From DATELY01 sp035276085 (GTDB taxonomy: Bacteria > Pseudomonadota > Gammaproteobacteria > Steroidobacterales > Steroidobacteraceae): DNA of 32,396 nucleotides. Position 1 is the stretch's first letter. The number at the start of each line of letters is the position of its first letter. The position numbers and the translations under genes are program-made. The DNA is taken from the NCBI GenBank assembly GCA_035276085.1, contig DATELY010000010.1, positions 1 to 32,396 on the forward strand, written 5' to 3'. Below are positions 16,077 through 24,428 of the stretch, one piece after another. The notes beneath the pieces are model-generated. The model worked only from the letters and a program-made list of their open reading frames with translations, had not been told where the DNA came from and searched no databases.

Positions 16077-16343
16077 GCATCCTGCGACTTGCACGTCACC
16101 CTGTAACATTTGCAGCGATAGCGGGTGAAGCAGCAAACGCGGCGACGCGAAGCCGGCTTCAGGCGTATGGGTACATAGCCACTGGATCTGGACCGAGGGG
16201 GATGCAACGACTGAATGAAGAAGGCGATTGCCTGAACGGCAGCAGCGTCGCGGCCCTGGATGAGGATTCGCGAGGAGTCGAGATGTCGAATGTTTGCTCC
16301 AGGGCCAGCTGCGAGATGCAGCCGGCCCTCGAGCCTACGCGAA

Positions 16344-17237
16344 CTATCTGTCAGTCAAGGCCTTGAAGCCGACCGGCGGTACCGTGGGATAGCCATAGGA
16401 CATCTGACTGGAGACGTGGGTTACGCCAGGTACGGTCGACGACCATTTCCGCGCGTCCGTGGCATCGCGCGCAATGACCAGCACGCGACGATGACCGACG
16501 GGACCGAACGACTTCGACGCATAGTTCCTGTGCCACGCAGGCACACCCAGCTTCGGATGCTCGATGCTGACGCCCGCGACGTATCTCTCGCCCGGCAAGC
16601 CACGCGTGTCACCGCGGTCCCAGACATTATTGTTGATGATGATGAAGTTGGGATTGATCGCGCGCCGCGCGGCGTCGAGACGACGTACCAGGTCGATGTT
16701 GCCATCCGTCCAGGCGTTCTTCTCGGATTGCGACCATCGATCCCATGCCGCCAGCGAACCCCACACGCGGGCGCCGGTGACATCCAGGAACACGCCATCG
16801 ACCTTGCGCTCGCGCATCAGGTTCGAGACGTAGCTCACCACATGGAGAATCCACTTCGAGCCCGGACGCATATCGGTCAGCTTGTTGCCGCCCCACTGTT
16901 GCCGTTGACCATAGGTGGGGTACGGCCACAGAGGCACTGCGCCGTAGTTATTCATGTAGAACCCCTTGTCGAGGGCGCAGATGTAGTTGTCAGGACGCTC
17001 AGCGGCATTCAGATACGCCAGGATTTCCGCGCCCTTGGAACGCGCTGTCGAGAAGGCCGAGGCGTAGCGGTTGCAGCGACCCGCGATCAACAGGCCGGTT
17101 CTGCCGCCGTATTTCGAAACGTTGGTGTAGCTGGTGTTGTATGCCAGGCCCGCAGGGTTTGCGGCGAAAGTCGCAGGTGCTGCGAAAGTTACGGACAACA
17201 GTCCGCCCAGCGCCACGAGGGCACGTTTGAAATTCAT
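16344..17237 (-). CDS. Secreted glycoside hydrolase-like protein (putative TIM barrel, GH114-like)
   Basis: This 297-residue protein starts with a clear signal peptide (KRALVALGGLLSVTFAAPAT, cleavage about residue 25), so it should be exported. The body reads like a (beta/alpha)8 sugar hydrolase: AEILAYLNAAE (about 70-80), then VDGVFLDVTGARVW with Asp147 and Asp152, a sequence typical of barrel strands with catalytic acids, then NFIIINNNVWD and a late VLVIARD strand. I place it with GH114-like/putative glycosyl hydrolase families, but the exact family and substrate are not certain. It is a single gene, with an inverted repeat 21 bp upstream of its start. Confidence 0.6.
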   Translation of the reverse strand: MNFKRALVALGGLLSVTFAAPATFAANPAGLAYNTSYTNVSKYGGRTGLLIAGRCNRYASAFSTARSKGAEILAYLNAAERPDNYICALDKGFYMNNYGAVPLWPYPTYGQRQQWGGNKLTDMRPGSKWILHVVSYVSNLMRERKVDGVFLDVTGARVWGSLAAWDRWSQSEKNAWTDGNIDLVRRLDAARRAINPNFIIINNNVWDRGDTRGLPGERYVAGVSIEHPKLGVPAWHRNYASKSFGPVGHRRVLVIARDATDARKWSSTVPGVTHVSSQMSYGYPTVPPVGFKALTDR

Positions 17238-17559
17238 GAGAACTCTCCCTGGACAGAGCTGATCACAGGCGTGATCAGGGCATCAATCAACCGACTTATC
17301 TTCAGTGGCTCGCGATCCGCTTGAAGTGCATCGGTGCCGGATTTGTATGGCTCAGCCGCGCTCGAATCTAGGGAAGATCCACATACCAATCAACGTGTCT
17401 CTGATGCCCAACGAAAGCGCCTGAAAATGGCGTTCTTTGTAGTGCGATGATCCACGCCCTGAGCGTCGTTGACGCGACTCGGTGAGTAGAGTTGCCGTTC
17501 GATCGGCGCGCGCGTTGAGCTGATGTACGTGGCCAGGTGCGAGCGCTGTGGCAGCCGTC
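17238..17559. other. 322-bp intergenic region
   Basis: The region holds the 5' leader and promoter of the minus-strand glycosidase-like gene and of the small plus-strand gene. Apart from the inverted repeat at 17259-17278, I see no gene or structural element. Confidence 0.5.
17259..17278. promoter_or_regulatory. Perfect 8-bp inverted repeat upstream of the glycosidase-like gene
   Basis: CTGATCAC (17259-17266) and GTGATCAG (17271-17278) are perfect complements around AGGC. The repeat is 21 bp upstream of the minus-strand start codon and just before its GGGAGAG ribosome site. It can fold as an mRNA hairpin or serve as a dimeric repressor site. Confidence 0.5.
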
Positions 17560-17781
17560 ATGAGTTACATCCAGCAAGATCTCGACCTGGCCCAGCGGCA
17601 CGTGGACGAAAGCACGCGGCGACTCGATCATCAACGAGCGCTGATCGAGCTACTGCGCAAAGCAGGCTATGACGTCTGCGCAGCTGAAGAAGTGCTGCGG
17701 ATACTGGAGATGACACGGCGCGAGTTCACCGCCCATCGCGATCGGATCGCGCAGGAGCTTGGGCAGCGCAAGCGTCCATGA
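17560..17781 (+). CDS. Small helical protein of unknown function
   Basis: The protein has 73 residues from ATG 17560; a GTG at 17548 would add four. The sequence is charged and almost all helical (DLDLAQRHVDESTRRLDHQR, then EEVLRILEMTRREFTAHRDR), with an internal motif LLRKAGYDVCAAEEVL. It could form a coiled coil. No transmembrane segment, signal peptide or known domain is visible. It is a stand-alone gene, 142 bp before the hemerythrin gene. I do not recognise the family. Confidence 0.6.
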   Translation: MSYIQQDLDLAQRHVDESTRRLDHQRALIELLRKAGYDVCAAEEVLRILEMTRREFTAHRDRIAQELGQRKRP

Positions 17782-17923
17782 GTCTCGCTGGCTGTGCTGG
17801 AAGCTCAGCTTTCTTGCGCAGGCGGCGAATATCTGTTCGTGGACCGGCTCACTGACAGGAACCTGCTGCGGAAGATAGCGTTTCTCGAGTGCTGCGCTTC
17901 GCGGCATCGCGGGAGAACACGTC

Positions 17924-18550
17924 ATGAACGCCGTCACCCGAATCATTCCTGACATCACGACGATGATTCGCATGGATCATTCCCATGTGCTTGCGCTCTT
18001 CCATCGTTACAAAGCACACACTTCGCCCAACAAGAAGCGGGCACTCGTGCGGAATGCATGCCTGGCCATCGAAGTGCACGCGCAATTGGAGGAGGAGATC
18101 TTCTATCCGGCATTGCGTACCGTCATCAGCGGCGATGAGGTGCTCGATAAGAGCGAGCCGGAGCACAACGAGATGCGGCGCTTCATCCGGGAGCTGCGCG
18201 AGCTGACGGAGGTCGAGGCGGGTCCCACCGATGAGATGTTCGACGATAAGTTTCACGACCTTATCCGCAGCGTCATGCACCACGTCGCCGATGAGGAGAC
18301 ACACCTGCTCCCGGTTGCCGAGCGTTCGCTGGGCGAGCGACTCAACGAACTCGGTGTCGCGATGACCAGGCGTCGACTGGAATTGCTCAAACCCCATGCA
18401 GGTGAGTTGGCGGCGAGCACGGCGCGATCGTTTCCTGCCGGAGCTGCAGCCGGAGCCGCCTTGCTGACCGCCGGTGCGGTGGCGGTCGGTGCGATGCTGC
18501 TGTACCGCGGAAAATCGACGGGTGGGAAAGCACGACGCGTTCATCACTGA
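17924..18550 (+). CDS. Hemerythrin HHE-domain protein with C-terminal membrane segment
   Basis: This 208-residue protein has two HHE helical pairs that would bind a non-haem di-iron centre: MDHSHVLALFHRY (His19, His21, His27), IEVHAQLEEEIFYP, PEHNEMRRF and MHHVADEETHLLP. The C-terminal part (AAGAALLTAGAVAVGAMLLY, about 179-198) is a membrane helix, so the domain is likely tethered. Hemerythrins of this type bind oxygen or take part in iron or redox sensing. The ATG has no strong ribosome site but matches the start of the first helix. Function beyond oxygen/iron binding is not deducible. Confidence 0.85.
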   Translation: MNAVTRIIPDITTMIRMDHSHVLALFHRYKAHTSPNKKRALVRNACLAIEVHAQLEEEIFYPALRTVISGDEVLDKSEPEHNEMRRFIRELRELTEVEAGPTDEMFDDKFHDLIRSVMHHVADEETHLLPVAERSLGERLNELGVAMTRRRLELLKPHAGELAASTARSFPAGAAAGAALLTAGAVAVGAMLLYRGKSTGGKARRVHH

Positions 18551-18681
18551 AGGGTCAGCAGCACGATTGATTTCTTCGGCGTGCCCGACACGGCGTCGCA
18601 GGCCGTGACATGTAGGGTGAACGTCTTCGGTGTGGGGCGGCACGCGCGACCGACGGAACCCCTCATCGCAGGCGTGGTTGC

Positions 18682-20694
18682 GTGTGCATGCCGCTCAGAT
18701 TTCGCGCCGGTCGCGTCCTGCTGTGGACTGGTCTTGGCTTCGCAGGCGTACTCCTCTTGCTGGTCATCGTGCTGGCGTTCGTTGATTGGAACCAGCTCAA
18801 GAAGCCGATCGAGCGCATCGCCTCAGCGCGCTTCGGCCGGACTGTGTCCATTGGAGGAGCCCTCAACGTCGACATCGGCTCCTTGACGCCCCGCATCACG
18901 GTGGAGCAGCTCATCGTGGGCAATCCTCCATGGGAAACCGCACGGCCCATGCTCCGGCTGCAGCGACTGGAGGCACAGCTGAAGATGCTGCCGCTGCTGA
19001 AGGGCGAGGTGATTCTGCCGCGCGTCGCGTTGATAAAGCCCGAGTTCTATCTGCATCGAGACGCATCGGGACGTGCCAACTGGACGTTCGGAAGCACCCG
19101 GCCGACCGACGCGCCGGCAGGGCCACCGCCCACGCTGCCGGTCGTGAAGGATTTCCTCATCGACGCGGGGCAGGTGACGTTTCGCGACGAGATGCGGCGT
19201 CTCGATGTACTCGGCACGATCGAAGCGCGAGAGCAGGCATCGAAAGAAAATCCTGAGGCGTTCCGCATCGAAGCCAAAGGAACGCTGAACAAAGAGCCAT
19301 TCGCGTTGCGCATCGCGGGCGGTCCACTGGTGAATCTGGATCCGGATCGCCCGTATCCGTTCGCTCTCGCCGTCAAGGCGGGCGACATTCGCGTCGATGC
19401 GAAGGGATCGGTACGTAAGCCTTTCGATCTCGGGCGCTTGCGTTTCGACGTGCGTGCAAGCGGTGGCGACCTTGCAGACCTGTACTACCTCACCCAGCTT
19501 GCGCTTCCCAACACGCCACCGTTCAAGCTCTCTGCCCATGTCGAGCGCAAGGTATCTCACATCAGCGTGACGCAGATCGTGGGGAGTGTCGGACGAAGTG
19601 ATGTCAGTGGTGAGCTGAGCGTGGATGCTTCCCGAAAGCGGCCCGCGGTGACCGGCAATCTGGCTTCGAAAGAGCTGTGGCTGAGTGATGTTGCGACCGC
19701 TTTGGGTGGCAAGGTGGGCACGCGCGACCCGCTGCAGCCGCAGCCTCCGTCCAAGGGCGAGAAGGAATCGGCGTCGCAAGGCAATGCGCGTCTGTTCCCG
19801 GATGCGAAACTGCAAGTCAATCGCGTGCGGGCCATGGATGCGGACGTGCGTTATCGCGCACAGGCCATTCACGCAGGCTGGGTCCCCTTCAAAGAAGTGA
19901 CGGCGCACGTCAACCTGGATGACGGTGTGCTCGCGGTGCAGCCGTTCGAATTCGAGATGCCTCAAGGCAAGCTCAGCGGCAGCGCTCACATCGATGCACG
20001 CGGTGCCGTGCCGCGCACGGTGCTCGACGTGCGGATCAAGGACGTTCAGCTCGATCAACTCAAAGGCAGGGCGCCCAACGCGAAGCCGCCCTTGAGCGGC
20101 ACGCTGCTGGCGCGTGCCGTGCTCAAAGGAAGCGGAGATTCAGTGCACGACGTGATGGCGGGCGCAAAGGGACGCGTCTATGCAATCGTGCCGCGAGGAG
20201 AGGTCCGTGCCGCGTTCGCGGAGCTCACGGGTATCGACGTCGCACGCGGCTTGGGACTGTTGCTGACGGGCGATGATGAACGCGCCGACATCCGCTGTGG
20301 CATTGCCCAGTTCGATGTCGAAGAGGGCATCATGCGCGCGGAGAACGTGGTGTTCGATACCGAGGACGTGCTCATTACCGGCCGCGGTGAAGTGCGTCTG
20401 GGTCCGGAGGAGCTGGACCTGAAGATCAAAGGGGAGCCCAAGAAACTGCGCGTGGCGCGGCTGCGCACGCCGGTCAAAGTGGGCGGTCATCTGCGCAAGC
20501 CATCCGTGGGCATCGACGCCGGGAAGACGGCGACGCAAGGGGCAGTTGCCGCGGCATTGGCCACGGTGACGCCGATCGCAGCGGTGTTGGCCTTTATCGA
20601 TCCCGGTCTGGCAAAGGATGAGAACTGCGCCGCGTTACTTGCGCCGGTGCGAGCAACGACCGGTGGGAGCGTTAGCGAGAAACGCCAGCGATGA
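18682..20694 (+). CDS. AsmA family protein
   Basis: This protein of about 670 residues has an N-terminal inner-membrane anchor (LLWTGLGFAGVLLLLVIVLAF) directly followed by the AsmA N-terminal block (VDWNQLKKPIERIASARFGR, then VSIGGALNVDIG). The long periplasmic part contains repeated beta-rich segments and the conserved AsmA C-terminal region (ENVVFDTEDVLITGRGEVRL). AsmA-like proteins bridge inner and outer membrane and are linked to phospholipid transport. GTG 18682 or ATG 18688 could be the start. It appears to be a single gene; no partner is next to it. Confidence 0.85.
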   Translation: MCMPLRFRAGRVLLWTGLGFAGVLLLLVIVLAFVDWNQLKKPIERIASARFGRTVSIGGALNVDIGSLTPRITVEQLIVGNPPWETARPMLRLQRLEAQLKMLPLLKGEVILPRVALIKPEFYLHRDASGRANWTFGSTRPTDAPAGPPPTLPVVKDFLIDAGQVTFRDEMRRLDVLGTIEAREQASKENPEAFRIEAKGTLNKEPFALRIAGGPLVNLDPDRPYPFALAVKAGDIRVDAKGSVRKPFDLGRLRFDVRASGGDLADLYYLTQLALPNTPPFKLSAHVERKVSHISVTQIVGSVGRSDVSGELSVDASRKRPAVTGNLASKELWLSDVATALGGKVGTRDPLQPQPPSKGEKESASQGNARLFPDAKLQVNRVRAMDADVRYRAQAIHAGWVPFKEVTAHVNLDDGVLAVQPFEFEMPQGKLSGSAHIDARGAVPRTVLDVRIKDVQLDQLKGRAPNAKPPLSGTLLARAVLKGSGDSVHDVMAGAKGRVYAIVPRGEVRAAFAELTGIDVARGLGLLLTGDDERADIRCGIAQFDVEEGIMRAENVVFDTEDVLITGRGEVRLGPEELDLKIKGEPKKLRVARLRTPVKVGGHLRKPSVGIDAGKTATQGAVAAALATVTPIAAVLAFIDPGLAKDENCAALLAPVRATTGGSVSEKRQR

Positions 20695-20802
20695 ACGGAT
20701 GACCCTGGCGCGCGATCTCTTTGACGTCGCTCACATGATGTGCTGTGGTGTCGCGAATCGAATATAGTGACCGGCAAAAGCCACAGTGGGGGGACAGGTC
20801 CG

Positions 20803-21573
20803 ATGTACGACACGCAAATGGTATTGGCCGCCATTGACCAGAACCGTTGGCCGATTCTGGCGCTGTGCAGCCTGGCAATGATCTGCAATTACGCCTGGTT
20901 CTTCGCCGCCGTGTTTCGTGGCTTCAGAGACAGGGTGTATCCGATCCCCCTCTTTTGCACTTTGTTCTGGCTCTGCGGCGACGGTTCCGTCGTGTTGGAC
21001 TACCACAAGGTGTTTCACGTCATCGATCATTGGTACGTGAAGCTCTTCTGGGTCGCGCTCACGCTCACGGTCATCTGTGAGCTGGTATTCCTTTACATGA
21101 CCTTGCGCTTCGGCAGAAAAGAGATCGCGCCATCGCTTTCTCAGCCGCAATTCACCGCTGTGATCCTGGGTGTGCTCGTCCTCATGGCCGTGGCCTGGAG
21201 TTTCATCAAAAGCCTGCTCAACGAAGATCTGTTCATCAACTACTTCCATCTGGCGAACATGGCCGGCCCGGCGTTTGCGTGGTCGATGATCCTGGGCCGT
21301 GGGTCTCGGGCGGGAACCTCGCCCATGATCTGGGTCGCCTACACGGTAATGCTCATCTGCTGGTTTACCGCGACGGCACTGTGGTTTGGCGGGTCCTTCG
21401 CCTCACCGGTGTATCTTGCCTTCTACACGGCAGCGACGCTCGCGGCAGCCGCCACGGCCTGGATAGTGATGCGAATGCCGGCCGCGGTCGCGGAGCCGGA
21501 GCGAAAAGAGACGCTATCGCCTGGCGCCCCGGCCATCGGTCTTGCTTCCGAGGCATCGGCGCGTCCGAGCTGA
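20803..21573 (+). CDS. Polytopic membrane protein of unknown function
   Basis: This 256-residue protein has about seven hydrophobic segments, including LALCSLAMICNYAWFFAAVF, LFWVALTLTVICELVFLYMT, FTAVILGVLVLMAVAWSF, MIWVAYTVMLICWFTATALW and AFYTAATLAAAATAWIV. Charged residues are mostly in loops (DYHKVFHVIDHW). I chose ATG 20803 (MYDTQMVLAAI); the frame opens at 20740 with less suitable sequence. The layout loosely recalls membrane-type terpene cyclases, but no motif confirms this. purU follows after 9 nt, so the two may be cotranscribed. Confidence 0.65.
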   Translation: MYDTQMVLAAIDQNRWPILALCSLAMICNYAWFFAAVFRGFRDRVYPIPLFCTLFWLCGDGSVVLDYHKVFHVIDHWYVKLFWVALTLTVICELVFLYMTLRFGRKEIAPSLSQPQFTAVILGVLVLMAVAWSFIKSLLNEDLFINYFHLANMAGPAFAWSMILGRGSRAGTSPMIWVAYTVMLICWFTATALWFGGSFASPVYLAFYTAATLAAAATAWIVMRMPAAVAEPERKETLSPGAPAIGLASEASARPS

Positions 21574-21582
21574 TCGGGTCCG

Positions 21583-22434
21583 ATGAAGCACATCCTCACT
21601 CTGTCCTGTCCCGATAGACCCGGGATCGTGCACGCGGTCAGCGCGTTCCTGCTGGAGCAGCGAGCGAACATCGTCGAGGCGGCGCAGTTCAACGATCCGA
21701 CGACCGGGTTGTTCTTCATGAGGGTTCGATTCGAATTCCTCGATGGACAGCAGGAGGCTGGTCAGAGCATTGCCGCCCGGTTCGACAACGTGGGACGAGA
21801 GTTCAACATGCAGGCGAGCTTCGCGCCCGCAGAAGTGCCCATGCCTGCGGTGATCATGGTGTCGCAGTTGGGGCACTGCTTGAACGATCTGCTTTTTCGT
21901 TACCGTTCGGGGCTCCTGCCGATCGACATTCGTGCCATCGTTTCGAATCACCGGACGTACTATCAGCTGGCGGCGAGCTACGGCATCCCGTTCCACCACA
22001 TCCCTGTCACTGCCGCGACCAAGGCCGCTGCGGAGGAGAAGGTGCTCGAGATCTTCGAGAGCGAGCAGGCCGAACTCCTCGTGCTGGCGCGCTACATGCA
22101 GGTCCTGTCCGACAGCCTCTGTCGACGCCTGTCAGGGCGAGCGATCAATATCCATCACTCCTTCCTGCCCAGCTTCAAAGGTGCACGGCCCTACCAGCAG
22201 GCGCACGATCGCGGCGTGAAGTTGATCGGAGCGACCGCTCACTACGTGACGGCGGATCTGGATGAGGGTCCGATCATCGAGCAGGGCATCGAACGCGTGG
22301 ATCATTCCGCCAGTGTCGATGAGCTGACTGCAATCGGTCGCGACATCGAAAGCGTCGTGCTGGCGCGCGCCGTGAAATGGCATGCAGAGCATCGAATTCT
22401 GCTCAATGGCACCAAGACGGTAGTATTTCGCTGA
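21583..22434 (+). CDS. purU: Formyltetrahydrofolate deformylase
   Basis: This 283-residue enzyme hydrolyses 10-formyl-tetrahydrofolate to formate and tetrahydrofolate. The N-terminal ACT regulatory domain begins MKHILTLSCPDRPGIVHAVS (to about residue 80). The formyl-transferase domain has SNHRTYYQLAASYGIPFHHI, the conserved INIHHSFLPSFKGARPYQQA and ATAHYVTADLDEGPIIEQ with the catalytic Asn/His/Asp set. Length and start are normal. It lies 9 nt after a membrane-protein gene. Its formate product is a substrate for the formate dehydrogenase encoded at 1345-7285, a likely metabolic link though not an operon. Confidence 0.94.
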   Translation: MKHILTLSCPDRPGIVHAVSAFLLEQRANIVEAAQFNDPTTGLFFMRVRFEFLDGQQEAGQSIAARFDNVGREFNMQASFAPAEVPMPAVIMVSQLGHCLNDLLFRYRSGLLPIDIRAIVSNHRTYYQLAASYGIPFHHIPVTAATKAAAEEKVLEIFESEQAELLVLARYMQVLSDSLCRRLSGRAINIHHSFLPSFKGARPYQQAHDRGVKLIGATAHYVTADLDEGPIIEQGIERVDHSASVDELTAIGRDIESVVLARAVKWHAEHRILLNGTKTVVFR

Positions 22435-22452
22435 GGCAGACGTGCCGTTGGC

Positions 22453-22467
22453 GTCAGAGCCTCTGAC
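22453..22467. repeat. Near-perfect palindrome GTCAGAG-C-CTCTGAC
   Basis: The 7-base arms (22453-22459 and 22461-22467) are perfect complements around one C. It is 19 bp after the purU stop and touches the tandem repeat. It could be a terminator stem without a T-run or an operator for the downstream SDR gene. Confidence 0.45.
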
Positions 22468-22501
22468 CAACCGCCAACCGCCAACCGCCAACCGCCAACC
22501 G
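22467..22501. repeat. Heptamer tandem repeat, five copies of CCAACCG
   Basis: Five exact copies of CCAACCG fill 22467-22501, between purU and the SDR gene. It reads as a simple-sequence array, likely variable in copy number by strand slippage. It lies in the presumed promoter/leader of the SDR gene, 65 bp before its start, so copy number could affect expression. Confidence 0.8.
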
Positions 22502-22565
22502 CTTCTTTCATATTAGACTCCCAGCCCGCGCAGACCACCTACTGACGAGCTATCGGGGAGAGCAA

Positions 22566-23393
22566 GTGACTTCGCTACTGATTACAGGCGCTGGCAGCGG
22601 CATCGGTCGCGAGCTGGTGAATCGGGCTGTGGCTCGCGGGGACCGGGTTATCGCCACCGTGCGGCAGGAGAAGGATCTCCAGAGTTTTGGCAGCCACAAC
22701 AATCTGCGGGTCGTGTTGATGAATGTGGGCTCCACTCAGTCGGTGGAGGCGGGATTTGCCGCAGTCGATGCATGGCTCGCAGGCACGCCGCTCAATATCG
22801 TGATCAACTGCGCCGCCGTTTGTCCTTTGGGTGCGCTCGAGGTGCAGCCCATCGAAGTGATCGAACAGACACTCAATACCAACGCCGTCGGTACGGCCCG
22901 CGTCCTGCGGGCATCGTTGCCGAGATTGCGTGGACATGATGGACGGATAGCGCTGGTGACTTCGCTGTGGGGCAAGGTGTCCGGGCCAATGCTCTCGGCG
23001 TACTGTGCGTCCAAGTTCGCGATCGAGGCCATTGCCGATGCGACACGTCGCGAAACCACGGGGCACGGGGTTCACATCATGGTTGTCGAGCCGGGTGTCG
23101 TGCGGACATCGATGGTCGACGGACAAGTCGCGCAGTCGCAGAAGGCCGCGGCCGAATTGAAGAACGATGTCAATTACGGATCGCTGTACGCCAAGTATTC
23201 GGCGATGATTTCGAAGAACGCGGGCGGCGGGTTGTCCGCCGCCGACTGTGCCGCCGCGATCGAGAAGGCGGTGTTCGCGAGGAAGCCCAAGACGCGCTAC
23301 CAGGCGGGCAGCGACTCGAAGGCCATCACGCTCCTCGCACGGCTCCTGCCCGACTCGGCCATCGATCGCATGTTCATTGCGATGCTGAAGTAG
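22566..23393 (+). CDS. Short-chain dehydrogenase/reductase (SDR)
   Basis: This 275-residue cytoplasmic oxidoreductase has the Rossmann motif TGAGSGIG at residues 7-14, NCAA at 81-84, catalytic Ser143 (VTSLWGK) and the YxxxK pair Tyr156/Lys160 (AYCASKFAIEAI). It should therefore use NAD(P)H on a hydroxyl or carbonyl substrate. The GTG start at 22566 follows a GGGGAGAG-like ribosome site and matches the family N-terminus. The substrate cannot be told from the sequence. It lies between purU and a minus-strand membrane-protein gene and could belong to the accessory catabolic cluster that follows. Confidence 0.9.
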   Translation: MTSLLITGAGSGIGRELVNRAVARGDRVIATVRQEKDLQSFGSHNNLRVVLMNVGSTQSVEAGFAAVDAWLAGTPLNIVINCAAVCPLGALEVQPIEVIEQTLNTNAVGTARVLRASLPRLRGHDGRIALVTSLWGKVSGPMLSAYCASKFAIEAIADATRRETTGHGVHIMVVEPGVVRTSMVDGQVAQSQKAAAELKNDVNYGSLYAKYSAMISKNAGGGLSAADCAAAIEKAVFARKPKTRYQAGSDSKAITLLARLLPDSAIDRMFIAMLK

Positions 23394-23466
23394 GTCAGCA
23401 CTGAAACCAGCAGACGCGTGCCTGCTGGTCCCAGCGGTGGCGCTACACACTACTCGGCTGAGCGGC

Positions 23467-24213
23467 TTACCTCGCGGCGTGTGCCTGGGTCAACACGGCG
23501 CCCACGCGGCTCTTCTCCACGCTCATGTGCTTATGCATCACGTACGCGAGCAGGAAGATCTGCAATCCGAACACGCTCGCCGGCACCCAGAACACGATCA
23601 AGCCATTCCACGCGAACGGACCCTGAAAGAAGAAGATGCCCAGCGAGCCGGGGACGAAGAGCACCGCGATCCACAGCATCGCGAAGCAGCACCACCGTGG
23701 AAACACCGCCTGTTCCGTCTTATCCATGAAGCCGGCAAGCGCAATGCATACGCACTGAATGGCGGCTGGCGAGAAGATCATGACGACCTCGAGCCACGCC
23801 ATGTCCGAAATCAGTTGCACGAGCGCGGGATCGCGATCGATGCGGAAATAGCCGCCTGCCCAGAAGATGAAGGGCAGCAGGAACAGCATGCTGTTGATCG
23901 TGCCTGCACCGAAGGAGGCGATCGAGAGAAGGGGCATGCCCTGATCGCGCGTTTCGATGCGGGCGATGTGCCCGGCAATGAGCGCATTGAAGGGAATCGA
24001 CAATCCTGCCGCCAGGATGCCGATCGGCATCGCCAGTTTCACCAGCGCGAACCGGTCGCGATAGAGGTCCATCAACTCCGGGCCTGAGAGCGTTGGCGGT
24101 GGTGGCGGAATGAAGCCGGCAATAGGAAACAGCGCAACGAAGAACAGCACGACGAAGCCGATGCCGCACCAGATGCAGAGCCGCTGATAGCGGGTAACGG
24201 ACGGGTTGATCAT
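23467..24213 (-). CDS. Polytopic membrane protein of unknown function
   Basis: This 248-residue protein has six or seven hydrophobic segments (LCIWCGIGFVVLFFVALFPI, IGILAAGLSIPFNALIAG, SMLFLLPFIFWAGGYF, CFAMLWIAVLFVPGSLGIFF, FWVPASVFGLQIFLLAYVM). A proline-rich stretch PPPPPTLSGPELMDLYRDRF lies after the first helix. ATG 24213 has GAGGG about 8 nt upstream; an open frame extends to 24441 but reads as non-coding. No enzyme motif is visible. It resembles membrane proteins found beside lipid or steroid catabolic genes, but that link is inferred only from the neighbours. Confidence 0.75.
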   Translation of the reverse strand: MINPSVTRYQRLCIWCGIGFVVLFFVALFPIAGFIPPPPPTLSGPELMDLYRDRFALVKLAMPIGILAAGLSIPFNALIAGHIARIETRDQGMPLLSIASFGAGTINSMLFLLPFIFWAGGYFRIDRDPALVQLISDMAWLEVVMIFSPAAIQCVCIALAGFMDKTEQAVFPRWCCFAMLWIAVLFVPGSLGIFFFQGPFAWNGLIVFWVPASVFGLQIFLLAYVMHKHMSVEKSRVGAVLTQAHAAR

Positions 24214-24428
24214 GGGATTTGCCCTCGCTAAGGGTGAACAAAAGCGTGCTGAAAGATAGCGGCAGATCGCATACGTCGACTCAACTATAGCCGAGTGCCC
24301 GATGACATCCGGGGGCGAACACAGCACAGCGTTCGTGCCGCTACGACACCGGTCGGGTGCGAGAACGATCCCGTGCGTAGCGCCTGCGGCGTTGATGTGC
24401 GTAGGCGTAGCGGCGTGCACCGCGGCAG

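Noticed and set aside
18823..20058. Long minus-strand open frame opposite the AsmA gene
   Set aside because: Antisense shadow; its composition is atypical and the plus-strand AsmA protein has clear domains.
22467..22501. CRISPR-like repeat array
   Set aside because: Units are seven bases without spacers; this is a simple tandem repeat.
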